A stretch of 64,000 nt of DNA from Sisyra terminalis (Eukaryota > Arthropoda > Insecta > Neuroptera > Sisyridae): positions 33,953,482 to 34,017,481 of the forward strand of contig OY292274.1 of the NCBI GenBank assembly GCA_958496175.1, read 5' to 3'. Below are positions 1 to 11,999 of the stretch, piece after piece; positions within the stretch are counted from its first letter, which is position 1; each line of letters starts with the position of its first letter. Below the pieces are notes generated by a model. It made no database searches, was not told the origin of the DNA, and saw nothing but the letters and a program-made list of their open reading frames with translations. Made by a program: the position numbers and the translations under genes.

Positions 1-2250
1 TAATAGCTTTACACAGGCATTACTTATTTGTGCTTCTTCACAAGATGGGCGAAAAAGCTTGTTTTGTTCGTAGGAAATAAATGATTTTATTATTATTAGT
101 GTTATGAAATATTTAGAGCACGACACGTAAAATGATCACTAAGATTTCAGTTCGTTCATCCGTTAATTCCTTAACACGCAAGAACATATTGAAATATTTC
201 CCATTGGAAAACTTATTTTCCCTAAGCCAAATCTTGATCCATTCAATGCCTTAAAATTGTAATTAATCGTTTCATCACGCTCTAGGTATTTTATTTTGTT
301 CAAAAAGGCTTACGATCATTTATTTCTTTTTTCTGCAGGAAATTCTTGTGAGCTTTGTGGGGCCTTTGATCTTTTCTTCCCGTTTTTTTTTCTTATTTTT
401 AATTTCTTCGTGGTTAGAAGCTGGGAAATTTATCCGAATCTTAAACATTTTCATATTTATCATTTGAGAACGGGAATTTATCCTTGTTAATCCTTAATGG
501 TAAAACACGGAATCTCAGTCTATTTATGGAGTTATATCCCACTTTAATCCATTTACGGTACGTTTTATAAATTCAATTTCAAGTTTCTCTTCGTTGATGA
601 TTAATTTAAAATAATTGAGAAAGTTTAAGGATGCAACTTATTTTTTTATTATTCATTGAATATACCGAAAAAATCTGAAGGGAAATCATTTTTTTTTTTG
701 AGATAGCATTTTGAGATTTGGTATAGTCAAGTCCTTTTTATATTAATGATCTGTAAGGGTAGGGAAGAAAGAAAAACTCTCCGAACAAAATAGGGATAAA
801 ATATAGATGAAAAAATTGTCTATACCGTTTGTGGATGGGCACTTTTCCGTTATCATTCTTAAGATAAAAATGTCACGTCCGAACGATGTCCGTGACAGTA
901 TGAATTTTGCTGTGGTTTCCGTAAGAGTCCTACCATCATTTTCTTATACCAACTCCAGTTCTCTCCCTTTCAGTAAAATTCACATTCATCTCGTTTTATG
1001 TTACGAAAAACTTGTAAGGGTTGTAAGGGGTGTGTTTATAGACACATTTATTGTGTATGTAACGAATGGAACACACCCACAGAAAAATAGAAAACCAGTA
1101 CTTTCATTTTCCTTTTCCAAATTTTCGTGAAGAGTAGCAATAGTAGTAAATTAAAAAATTATTGAAAATCAAAAAGGGGACGCATTTAATTAAAATCGTT
1201 TCTTGTTGAAAGATTTATTAGAAAATTTGTCACGAAGAATTAAAATAATTGGTTTTAAATTCCACAGTTTGACATGAAATGAATGATTTTCTGAGATTCA
1301 ACCACGTGGAAGCAAAAAAAAATCTTAAGGGAACGGAACATACATTGATATTAAAAAATTTCGTGGTAAAAAAGGGGAGCAGTGAAGTGAATAAGGACGT
1401 GATAGGATGAAACGGGACCATTTTTATTTTTTAATTGAACATCGTCACACATATGCACTTTACCTATTGCCTTATGCATACCATGCTGTAGCAGCTGTTG
1501 CCAGCATGAAATTTTCATTAAAAGTTTTGAATAATAAAAAAAATCATTCATTTCTGACAGCAAAAAGTGCAAATGATGAATGTTAAATGTCGTTAGTGGT
1601 GAAATAAATACAAACATGGAACCATGTGAATGTTGCATACAATAAAAAACTAGAATAAATAAATTATTTATAAATTATTGTTTAATATTTAAAATCGAGG
1701 ATAAAGTTACTAAAATATATTTTACTGATAGATTTTTCAAACCACATAATGAACTTTAACGTGCTAAAATAACCGAGGTTTATGGTGTAATTATTAAACA
1801 CTCGATTTAATTTTATTTTAACAGGAAAATCATTTGATATTTTTTAACATTAGATATTGTTCTCATTATTATCATGAAACACTTTTTGAAGTCCTTAATA
1901 CAAAAACGGAATGTTTTATGTATAAAAAATAAGGCTCATTTTTATATTTCCTATTTCCATTAAAAATAAAAAGTTTTTAATTTATGCAAAAACAGTGGTT
2001 TTAATAAACTACCTTTTGAAAATTTCCAAATTAGGGAAACAAAGGCTTTGCTCAACTTAAAATTATTAGCATTGCAATATTAAGACGTTACTTAATGAAA
2101 TCTCATATTTATATTATGCGAGATTTTAATCGTATATCTACTGTATTTCTCGATTAAAATTGATATAAAACAAAATGTTTTTTATATCAAAAAATAATTT
2201 AAGTAAGATTAAATATTTATGAAATTAATTTTCCTATTGATTCATTGAAA
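1..2250. other. AT-rich non-coding stretch, no gene seen
   Basis: The longest open frames here are about 107 codons (807-1130, plus) and 95 codons (1351-1638, minus). Both are low-complexity in composition and match no family I recognise, so I treat them as chance ORFs. I see no repeat structure beyond A/T runs. Confidence 0.6.
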
Positions 2251-2258
2251 AAAAATCA

Positions 2259-2481
2259 GGGTCAAATCCCTTTTAGCACATTCAAATCTGGCAACGTTGC
2301 ATTTTCGACTTGGTTTTTTGTTCTGTTCGCGATTATTTTGTTAATTCGATTTTAACACGATACACTTTTGTCTTTTGTGGCTAAATTTTCATTATGAACT
2401 GATTTATTCGCGAATTAAATTAAAAACAAAGTCGAAAATGCAACATTGCCAGACTTGAGTGTACTAAAAGGGACTTGAACC
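2259..2481. mobile_element. Palindromic MITE, family A, copy 1
   Basis: A 223-bp element with inverted ends of roughly 75 bp. Both arms share the core CTGGCAAYGTTGCATTTTCG, and AGGG/CCCTTTT lies near each tip. It is flanked by the exact 8-bp direct repeat AAAAATCA (2251-2258 and 2482-2489), the target-site size of hAT elements. It has no coding capacity, so it is a non-autonomous element mobilised in trans. Two relatives lie at 6610-6829 and 34634-35856 (interrupted). hAT assignment rests on duplication length; no autonomous partner is identified. Confidence 0.85.
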
Positions 2482-2924
2482 AAAAATCATTTATAAATTT
2501 GTTGAAAGATTAATTAAAAATTTAAACTTCGATGAAAAAAATTATTATAGATATATTGATAGCCTTAATGTCAAATTAGATAAAGCTCTATTATATGCTA
2601 TAACATTAGAGATTTATTATTAGATAATGTAACTTTATAAATAGTTGCTGTAATGTATGTTCCAAAACAATCTATAGTAATGAGATCAAATCTGATTTAT
2701 TTGATGCAATTAATTGAGATTGCAAAACTTGTATTCTTAAAGATTTAAATAAAAATTTTAACTTTTTTTTAACTAAAATATAATATTAATATAGTTAATA
2801 TCTACACATATAAAAATAAAGAAAATTATTACGCTGAAATAGAAAATTGAAACTTAATACTTAAAACATGCATTTTATTGATTGTCCGGAAAATACATGC
2901 CAATTTTCGTTAATGGCATAAAGG

Positions 2925-3060
2925 TGATTCTTATCAATTTTCCAGTGAAATATCTAAGAGATTCTGGAAGGAAATTTATATGTTATCTGAAGGATGAAGA
3001 AGGCTTATAGAACCGAGTGGTAACTTTATACAAAGCTTAATAAAATCGGTACTAATTTTT
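2925..3060 (+). pseudogene. Mariner-like transposase C-terminal fragment (decayed)
   Basis: One frame reads like the end of a mariner-type transposase: a LSEG-stop-RRLIEPSGNF segment matches the family pattern LPERW..VI..NG.Y near the C terminus. The same segment, about 75% similar by eye, lies at 62230-62345 on the same strand. Only the last 30-40 codons are readable, a stop replaces the usual Trp, and no terminal inverted repeat was found. This is a weak call. Confidence 0.35.
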
Positions 3061-4533
3061 CGGTTTGTATTCCGTGACTCAGGTTTAATAAAGAAAATAT
3101 TAAATTAGAATATAAGATTTTAATAATATCTTGTTACTGTCATACTTTTTATCATCGAAAAAAGTAAAAAATCTAATTATAATAATGAATTAATAAAGTT
3201 AGAATTTTACGGACTGTATGATTTATAAAAATAATAATAATAGTAATTTTTTGTTTTTGTACAGTAACTTCTTTTATATTGCTTTATAGATTCCTTTATA
3301 AATTTTGTATACTGTTAAACTTTAAAATTGTTAATGTAAAAAAGTCAATAGTTGAAAGTTATAATTTCAATGACAAATTTATCTCTCAATATGAAAATTG
3401 ATTTTGGAACATTTATGTGAAATAAAAATTCGAGATAAAATAATAAATGTTTAGGTCAAATGAAACTATCAAGAAATGTAGGAAAATTTAAAACGTCTCA
3501 AATTGAATTTTGTGAAATGCGGAATATTTTATTGTTCATTTTTCAGTGAAGCAATCGCTTTTGTCATTTATGCGTATTTATCAGATGTGTCTTGTGAAAT
3601 ATTTTTTTGAATATACTCAGATGAAAGGGATGATAAAACGAAAACGGGAAATAGTAGGCCGCTTGAAATTCAGACGGGGGTTCTCTTTTGTGTTTATTTC
3701 AGATATCAGACAAAACAAATTTTCTAAGTTTAGCTAGCGTGAATTTCTCGTTTGTCGAAAAAAAATATGAAACTTTACGAGAGAACTATAACATTATTTT
3801 GCATAAAATTTATGTATCTATATAACTTATTAGTCTGGAAGAATAACAGAAGAAAATAAATGTATTTTTTTATATTTATAATGAAGAACTTTAACGGTGG
3901 ATGATTTCAGTTTTATGAATGAAAATCAATCAATTTAACTAAACATTTTTAACTTCAAAACTTCTCGGTAATCGTACTAAATGAATCACAAGACGTAAAA
4001 CTCATTTTGTATCAAATATAATCAGAAGAATCAGAAGACTTATACTTAAATAGAATTATCATCATTTTCATATATCTATACTTAGTAAGTTATTAGTGGA
4101 AAACTATAAAAGGTGAGATGGTTGAAATTCTTAGTAAAATATACAGAATAAATGTAGATGCGATGGAGAAAGCTTATGTATGTGTGTAAAACTAAACTAT
4201 AGCTGTATCACACATTCTAAATGTGCTTTGATGAGCTTAAAAGCTGCAAAAGTTATGAATAAGCTTAATTCTGTTCAAAGGCTGTGAAATATAATTAATA
4301 TCGTAAGTATAAAGTTTAATGAATGTATATATATGCATGTTCCGAATTTAATACAGAATCAACCACTTTAATTTAATAAGAATATTCAAGGGTATCAAGA
4401 CGAATGATAAAGATATTTAGTACCAAGATATTTTTTAAACTATTTGTACCTACTGAAACTAGCAGATTAATTTAAGAAAATTTCTTAGCATAATATCAAT
4501 CTTTGAATGACAACGACATGCATAATATATAAT
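3061..4533. other. Non-coding stretch, nothing recognised
   Basis: It holds short A/T runs and one 63-codon open frame at 3546-3737 without recognisable motifs. I see no repeat family or RNA gene. Confidence 0.5.
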
Positions 4534-5858
4534 ACTAGAGGGCTCGGTGAACTTCGTTACACTAAAAGTTGAATTGCGAAAGTTAATTGATATTGGTAAT
4601 ATTACCCCACTTTTAAAAAAAAATATGTATATAATTAACTACACATACTTCTGCTTGATTATTACAATTTAAGTGCGTTTTTTAAGCATACATTTTATTT
4701 TATATAGTTAGATTATTACCTATAAGAACATAATATTAAAACCCATATGCATACAAAATTTCATAAAACCTCACTTATTTATAAGTTTTTTGACATAAAT
4801 ATTTCTAAACTCATTTTTTTTGACTATTTGCGCCCCTGGAAATTGTATTTTTTTGGCCAGTTCGCTCCTAAGGTCCCTATTGGTCAGGAACTGGATGCTT
4901 ACTGTGAATGTTCCTGTTTTCTTCAGTACTTCTTTAAACATAATATTTGTTTTTTTTTTCATATAAACTTCAGTACGTGATTAAGGTGGCTTACTTTTCT
5001 ACATTAGTAGAATGTAGCTTTTTAAATGTGCTACAATAATATCCTGATCTTATTCCGGTAATTATTGTTATTCTTTCTGTGCCGTAGTTTGGAGTGTATC
5101 AGTTTTTAAACCCCCGTACGATGTGTAATATAAGGTGTTAGGAGTTATTTGATGAATTAGTTACTCTTCTTTTGGTTTAATCTTCAATTCTTAAAACATG
5201 TATTGATCTTTTTCTGAATTTAAAATGGCTAATGATGGTAAGTGATCCTCTTTGTGACCTGGTCCTCTTAATAGTTTTGGTGATTTCGATTTTGTTGTAC
5301 TGTTAAATACTGTTCCTGATTTTAAAAATCATTTCCGCCCTTTTATTCCTCTTCACATTTTTTACGCAATTGCTAAATATAAAAAAATAATCAAACAATT
5401 TTATAAATATCGGCATGAACAATATTGCAAAGATTGATTTTATTTTATTGACGTATTAGAAACATTAAATCTTTTAGGTCGCGGCATTGTTCATAATAAT
5501 ACTCTCACAATAAGGTTTATTAATATTAACACTCACACTCGTACAAAATATTAATTTAATTGTAAATTTGATACTTAAATTCAATAAATTAAAAAGTCAA
5601 AATCAAACGATTGCTATACGTTTTTCGCAAATCACAGGCATAAATAAGTAGAATAATGTGTGCATGACGTGCGCAAGCAATTGTGAGGTATATCAAACCT
5701 AATGTACTTAAAAACGCATTTCATTCATAACTTTTTAGTTATTCTGTTAACTTAGGAGTTGGCGCATCTTACAAATCTTACATCATGAAAATCGGTTCTG
5801 TCATTCTTCAGGTATAAATAATCTAATTAACACGACTTTGTTATATACATATATATTG
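4534..5858 (-). mobile_element. Non-autonomous Helitron, copy 1
   Basis: On the minus strand the 3' end reads CACCGAGCCCTCTAG followed by T, fitting the Helitron 3' rule (CTRR then host T). Near the other end, about 5770-5850, the minus strand has AAAGTCGTGTTAATTAG and then GAACCGATTTTCATGA, a pattern I associate with insect Helitron 5' regions. An ATG at 5487-5485 opens a short MPRPKR-like peptide, as in full Helitron ORFs, but it stops after 15 codons. No Rep or helicase coding remains. A related copy lies at 10040-11449, and a helicase tail of the same superfamily is at 57274-57715. The 5' boundary is approximate. Confidence 0.55.
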
Positions 5859-6609
5859 GGGTCTGATCACTTTGATCACGACGTCTGGTGACCAAAAAAA
5901 AAAAAACACTAGGTTTTGCATGCGCTATATAACTGTTTTAAATAGCTAGCTAGAATTAAATTAAAAATAAAATCCACATTTTTAATTGAAATGGAAGGTA
6001 TCTAATCAATTATTTGTAAAAAAAATAGTTTAATATGAATGGTCATGGAAGTAAATCACATGAAAATGTAGAAATAAATTTTCTTGTTATACCCAAGTCT
6101 AGTAGCATTTTTGTTTACGTCCAAAATTTGTTCGAAAAGAAAGCAAAAATGTTTTCCTACTTTCGGAATCCTTCAATTCTGTGAGGTTCTTTTATACGAG
6201 AAAATTGTAAACAAACACGTGGAAAACCTACCACATTATTGCTTGTATTTTCAGTATTTGATCCCATTTAATTTAGTAAATGTCAAGTTTCAGTAATTTT
6301 TTTTACGTCAATAACATTTTTCTAATATGGATTTGATTCAATCCAGTTAAAAAATTCTTTTTAAGGAAATAAAAACAAATTTTATATATGTGGCAATTTT
6401 TTGGTTGCACACGATACGTAGCCATGTTATTTATGTTCCACCTACTGGTCAGTTTTCATTAGATGCTAAAGTAATGACTAGCCGTATATAACCATGGCTT
6501 TGTTCGTTTTATTATAAATAGTAAAGATTTGAATCACTAATAATTCTAATTTTTCATTTGTCAATATAAACTCTTATTCTATAAAAAATATTTTTCAGTA
6601 TAAAATTCG
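5859..6609. other. Non-coding stretch, nothing recognised
   Basis: A 70-codon open frame at 6084-6296 has no recognisable motif. The last 8 bases (6602-6609, AAAATTCG) are the left target duplication of the next MITE. Confidence 0.5.
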
Positions 6610-6829
6610 AGGCTCATGTCCCTTTTGGATCCATCAAATCTGACAACATGGCATTTTCTATTTTGTTTTTTATTTTATTCGCGATTTTGTTTGGATAAAT
6701 TGATAATTTTCTGTTTTGTGGATAATTTTTCATTATGAATCGAATTATTCTCAAGTTAAATTAAAAACAAATTAGAAAATACAATGTTGCCAGATTTGAC
6801 GGTCCTAAGGGGTTCTAAGGGACATAAGC
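6610..6829. mobile_element. Palindromic MITE, family A, copy 2
   Basis: A 220-bp copy of the same palindromic family. The tips read AGGCTCATGTCCC and, from the other side, GCTTATGTCCC. It is bracketed by the exact 8-bp repeat AAAATTCG (6602-6609 and 6830-6837). The arms are more diverged from each other than in copy 1, suggesting an older insertion. It has no coding capacity. Confidence 0.85.
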
Positions 6830-6837
6830 AAAATTCG

Positions 6838-8223
6838 CTTGAAATTTACAGGTACAATTTTTTTTTAACTAGAATATTTTGTGTTTTTATGAAGAATAAA
6901 AATAAAACAGACAATATTGTATATGTACATTCATTTTCATAATGGATCTCAAATGATTAAAACAAAAATTTAATTGCTTAAATATCGACTGTTACAAGTA
7001 CATTGCACTCGATGTGTAGGGGTAAAAATTAAATTAAAAAATTGTATCATTAATCTGGTTTTATCCGGAAACCATTTCCTAAATTATAATTTTTTAACAA
7101 TCATTTGTTAGATGAAAGAGAAAAATTGGAGTGTCAAATATGTAAATATTCAAACAAGGATTTAAACAAAAAATATTTGTGTGTAAGGGAATGCATAGCC
7201 CTTCAAATATATTATAATACACCTAGTATCAACGAAGGTGGAAGGCTGAAAGCTCATTTTTCCAGTTTTCATGTATTGTTATAGATAGTGAACCAGGAAA
7301 GCTTGTCTGATGATCTGTTGTTTATGTGTTTGCTTGTTAGGCATTGTATATAATATGAGCTGTATTTTGCTGATGACGTATACGAAAAATGGAAATGTGG
7401 TATGTAAAATATTATTTTGACTAGTGTTAATATTATCAGTACGTTCACGGATTATAAATTCCGACAGTTTCGACGGCTTGATTTTATAATTTCCGGGAGC
7501 TTATTTTGTTGCTTTTAATTTTATTTGGAATTTCATTAGCCGGAAGAAAATAGTTTCACATTATTTTAAAAAGTTTACATTGTTGTAAAATTAAATGTAT
7601 TGAATTTCCGAAAGTTTCTTATACTATATGTTTGATCAATTGAGAAACTATTTAACTAAACTGTGATCAATGAGAAATTATTCCGCCAACTATGGTACAA
7701 CAGTTGCATTGCATACGCAAACAAATAACTAAAATTGGTGGGATATTATTGATTAAATGTACTTGGCAAACATTTAATTTGATAAAAAATAAATTTAAAA
7801 TTTGCTAAGGGTAAAATGTTGTATCGTGCCAAGAATTTGTCACGGCTTAAAACTGAAACTGAATTTAAATAAGTTGGAATAAATTTTTAAATTTCAAATT
7901 TTCAGCGAAAATCTGGGAAGCGTACAGAGATTTTTTTGGTTGATGTTTAACAAAAAATATATATATTTTGCCTCTGTGAAATATAAAGCTGTGAAAGGCA
8001 ATTTTAATTTGATTCCCTCGTGTGTTTCTTGTATAGAGATGAGTTTTTTAAAACTTAAATTGGTTTCGATTGTGCCAAAGCTCTCGTTTTCTTTTCTTTA
8101 TGCCGTTGAGCTTTATACCGATACCTCCCATATCCGTATCCGTTATATTTCGTGATTGGAACGTAAACTACTAAATACGTTTAGGTATATAATGCGACTA
8201 TACCCAGGGCCGTATTTTCATGT

Positions 8224-8256
<33 letters not shown>

Positions 8257-9049
8257 GTTCTAGTAATAACAAACGTGAATACGAAAACAAGCAAGATAGC
8301 ATCCTTATAAAATTGAGTAGATAAGATAAGTCATACGACCCCTGATTCCCATTCTATTTAACTTCCATTTTCCTTATTTCGCTCTCATATATTTCTCACA
8401 TACATATACATCTTTTGATGCTTAGTATTTTGCACATATTGATTTTCACAAATGGCTTTATCTTTGTATTTGTAAGTAAAGCTTTTGAGTATGAGGCGTT
8501 GGAAATGAGGTTGGCGGGCGTTTGCATTTAGTTTGAATTTTGTACTGCATGACAACGACGACGGCGTCTTTTTCAATCTAGCGGAATACTCTCATTTTAC
8601 ACAAATAAGTAGATTTGGCATCATTTAGAAAAGTTGCAAAATTATAGAATGGAAATTTTCTCCAACATTATCACTAAAAATACTTTTATTTGTCGATAAA
8701 CAGAACATTTGATAGCATTTTTAGTTATTGTAAACTTTTGATAAAATTGTATTTAGTTTCCTTTTTTCAAGCCTGTTATTTATTCCGTTCATGCTTTCGG
8801 TCCTTTTACTAATTGATTTGACGATCTTAAATGAGTTTGTGTTTCTTCTGTCTTCATTTTCTAGACTATTTCGTTTTCTTGGGTATACACTTTCCCATAA
8901 GTATTACTTCGAAAGAAAAATAGAAATGTGGAACGCAAAGCCTCATTTTCTCATCGTTCTACAAAACGATCCAATATCGTTGCTGAACAAAATTTGATTG
9001 ATGAGTAAATAACAAAAATAATCCTCTAACGTACCAACGTTTTGTTATT

Positions 9050-9052
<3 letters not shown>
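6838..9052. other. Non-coding stretch with a short trinucleotide repeat
   Basis: No gene is recognised. A 71-codon frame (7940-8155) and a 68-codon frame (8791-8997) have no known motif. An imperfect (AAT)n tract is at 8224-8255. Confidence 0.5.
8224..8255. repeat. (AAT)n microsatellite
   Basis: About ten ATA/ATT units with one interruption (ACT). This is simple-sequence DNA. Confidence 0.9.

Positions 9053-9105
<53 letters not shown>
9053..9105. repeat. (TA)n microsatellite
   Basis: About 26 uninterrupted TA units. The perfection of the tract suggests it is likely to vary in length between individuals. Confidence 0.97.
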
Positions 9106-9108
<3 letters not shown>

Positions 9109-10039
9109 GTTTCTTACGAGGTGATTGTGTGAGAAGAATAATGTGAAAAAAAAAATTTAAGTAAAAAAGAAATTGAATGTGATCAAAACGGAATGAAATT
9201 GGATGTTGATTTTAAGGAAATGTAGATTATCAATACAATATTTGTTTGTTTTTCCTCGTTGAAACGTTATTTCTGCCCGTTTGAAGCGTGAATATATTTG
9301 ATTAAATAAATATTGTGTTATAGTCTAATAAGCATTTGAAATTAAGAAATTTTTCTTTGAACCTAATACCATTAAACGTTAAATTCGTTTGAGTACCTGC
9401 TTCTTATTACTTTGCTTATCATATTTAAATTATCATTTTCATTTATCAAACATGACATAATAACAAAAATATACAAAAGTTGATACACAAAGCTTCTAAC
9501 TACAAAAAATATTTTTTTTGTTTTAATCATTCCATAACTTTCAACAAGAATAATACCTTGATATTGTTGGTAATTTAATTAAATAAATTTTATATATTAA
9601 ATTAGCAGCTACTTAGGAACTTTACTCATGAATAAATGCTCATCACACGATATGGAAGGCAGTTGAAGGATAGCAATCTGCTATTGTTTCATTTACAAAA
9701 GTTATTATAGTTATCATACCATGTTAATAATTGCAGATATTCAGAGTACCTACTTAAATAGAAAGTGGTTAGTGCGTACGGAAAATAATGAAACTAGAAT
9801 AATTGAGAGATAAAGCTGGGAAGAAAAGAACATTTCGAGAGAAAATGGAAACTGCTGCGTGGCATTGTACTTTACAACATAGTCTAGATGAAGACTGATG
9901 ATTTAATGACTTTAACAAGTCAATAGAAATACTTCTTAGTCGATACTTTTTGGAAGAACTCTAATTTTAATTTACAGTAGTAAAAAAGGTGATAACTTAT
10001 ATTGAATATAAATAACATTAAAATAATCTTACTTACTAA
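9106..10039. other. Non-coding stretch, nothing recognised
   Basis: AT-rich, without open frames above 60 codons and without recognisable repeats. Confidence 0.5.
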
Positions 10040-11449
10040 TCAACCTCTATTTTCCATTTAAACATTTTATTATTTTAAAATTGATTCATCGATTTTATTA
10101 CAAAGCCGCATTTTCAATTAATAATATGGATATAAATAAAAATATGTAGTTATACTTGATTATAACAAATTGAATGTGATTTTTTTTTAAATAAACATTA
10201 TTTTTCATATTTAGATTAATATGTATATTTGACTAATTGATTTATTTAATCTATATCTATATTGAACATTTTAAAATTCATATGCATAAAAAATTAATTA
10301 AATCACACTTATTCATGAGTTTTTAGACATACATTGAAATTTTTATACAAATTTTTATTTTTGACTATCCGACAAAATGTATGATTCTTATTCTTATTCT
10401 ATGCTACAATGTCCCGATCTTATTCTAGTAGTTATTTTTATTCTTTTTGTGCTATAGTTTGCAGCAGTGTTTCTTAACCTTTTAAGTAAACCGCACTCCT
10501 TTGGTTCTAAAAATAGGTCTCCGCACCGCATTGAAATATGTGTTTTTTATTGTAATTTAGAAAATATGTTTTCTGCGAAAATTATTAACAAAAATTTCAT
10601 AATTTATACTGTAAGGGGCTTCTTTCACCCCTAAAAATTCCTTTTTACATCCCTAGGGGTGCAAGCACACCAGGTTAAGGAACACTGGTTTGGAGTGAAC
10701 CATAGTCTTTTAGCCATCGTACGGTGTGTAATATTTTATGAGTTGTTTGATGAATTGGTTTCTCTCCTATTGGTATACTCATAACTTCTTTATACATATC
10801 TACGAATGAATGTTTAAACATGTTTCTTTTTAATTAATTTGTAAACCTTTAATTCCCATTTACGACTTTGTTACCTGCTACTAAGAACAGTTTTGATGGT
10901 TTTCATTTTCTTGTAATTGTTTACTACTGTTTCTGATATAATAAATAATTTCTATTTACACTCTTATTATAACGTATTTGCTGAATCTAAAATATTCTTT
11001 TAAATCTATCAGCATTTCGTCTACACTTCTACAATTTTCAGAACGATAAATATTGCAAAGATTGCTTTTATTTTATTGACGTATGGGTAAAATAGATCGT
11101 TTAAGTTCTGCCATTAATAATAAAAATAATTTCTCACTATAAAGTTTATTAATAATACTAATCCAAACTATAAAATAAATTATAAATTTAATAACAAAAA
11201 TACATAAAAAAGTGGAATTCAAACAGTCACTAAGCGTTTTTCAAAACAAATAATTTGAATATCAGTGATAAGGATCACAGATCAATCAATGAATAGGAAC
11301 CCTCTAATTACCTAGTGATATGAAATATACTTTATAACCTATTCTCTTACCTACCAAATATACATTAAATTTCATCAAAATCGGTTGAGTCGTTTCGGAG
11401 GAGTATAGAGGATCACAAACATCGTAACACGAGATTTTAATAAATAAGA
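10040..11449 (-). mobile_element. Non-autonomous Helitron, copy 2, interrupted by a MITE
   Basis: This segment is collinear with the Helitron copy at 4534-5858 for roughly 900 bp, including the paired landmarks around 4760/10275, 5045/10405, 5115/10718 and 5435/11060. On the minus strand the 5' end reads A followed by TCTTATTTATTAAAATC and then CTCGTGTTACG, matching the Helitron rule of 5' TC after a host A (11449). AAC-CGATTTTGATGA follows. The 3' end near 10040 is blurred. A 223-bp hAT-type MITE (10465-10687) splits it. No protein-coding capacity remains. Confidence 0.55.
10465..10687. mobile_element. hAT-type MITE, family B, nested in a Helitron
   Basis: The ends are inverted repeats: CAGTGTTTCTTAACCTTTT on the left and, read from the right, CAGTGTTCCTTAACCTGG. 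The 8-bp flanks are GTTTGCAG (10457-10464) and GTTTGGAG (10688-10695), matching 7 of 8. The sibling Helitron at 5088-5100 carries the uninterrupted site GTAGTTTGGAGTG. TIR sequence and target size both fit the hAT superfamily. No coding capacity. Confidence 0.9.
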
Positions 11450-11999
11450 TATAATATATGTTATTAAGTACTCAAATTACAAACAAATTCATTCATAATT
11501 TCACGTAACCACCAATGAATCTGTGCTTAACATTTGCAAAGATGTATCTCTCTTTTAAATTTATTTTTTAATAGAAACTCTCAAATGAAATGTAGAACTG
11601 ATTAGCACTACTAAGTCCACCAATTTGTTATCATTGTTATTCAATAACACTGATAATTTATGAGACTATTGAAACTTTTGATTTCAGAATTGAACTTACG
11701 GAGGTAAGACGGTCGTTGAACTGAAATTGAACTTTCAATAATAGATATCCTTTTTTGTCGATTTTTACCTCCGTATACGGATACTTCATCTCTATCAAAA
11801 TATATTGATACTCTTATAATTAATTAAAAATAATACCTCGCCACCACGTTTGCATAGACTTTGATATCGGTTCTCATATTGATTATTGTCACTAAAATTG
11901 ACACTTTTTTAAACTTTTAGTTCTTTGAACATTTTCAATTTTTATAATTTAAAAAAAATCGTTTCCATGCATTTTCTTAAATTGTTCATTTATTTATGT
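11450..11999. other. Non-coding stretch, nothing recognised
   Basis: No open frame above 60 codons, no repeat structure and no RNA gene is visible. Confidence 0.5.

Noticed and set aside
807..1130. 107-codon open frame on the plus strand
   Set aside because: No recognisable domain, no codon-usage difference from its surroundings and no exon signals. Chance ORF in AT-rich DNA.
2259..2280. GGGTCAAATCCC, a box B-like sequence
   Set aside because: It is the tip of a MITE terminal inverted repeat, and no box A lies upstream.
9886..9950. CTGATGA followed by a hairpin and GAAA, resembling a hammerhead core
   Set aside because: The middle hairpin pairs (TGACTT/AAGTCA), but no helix III and no helix I closes around the core, and no element end is nearby.
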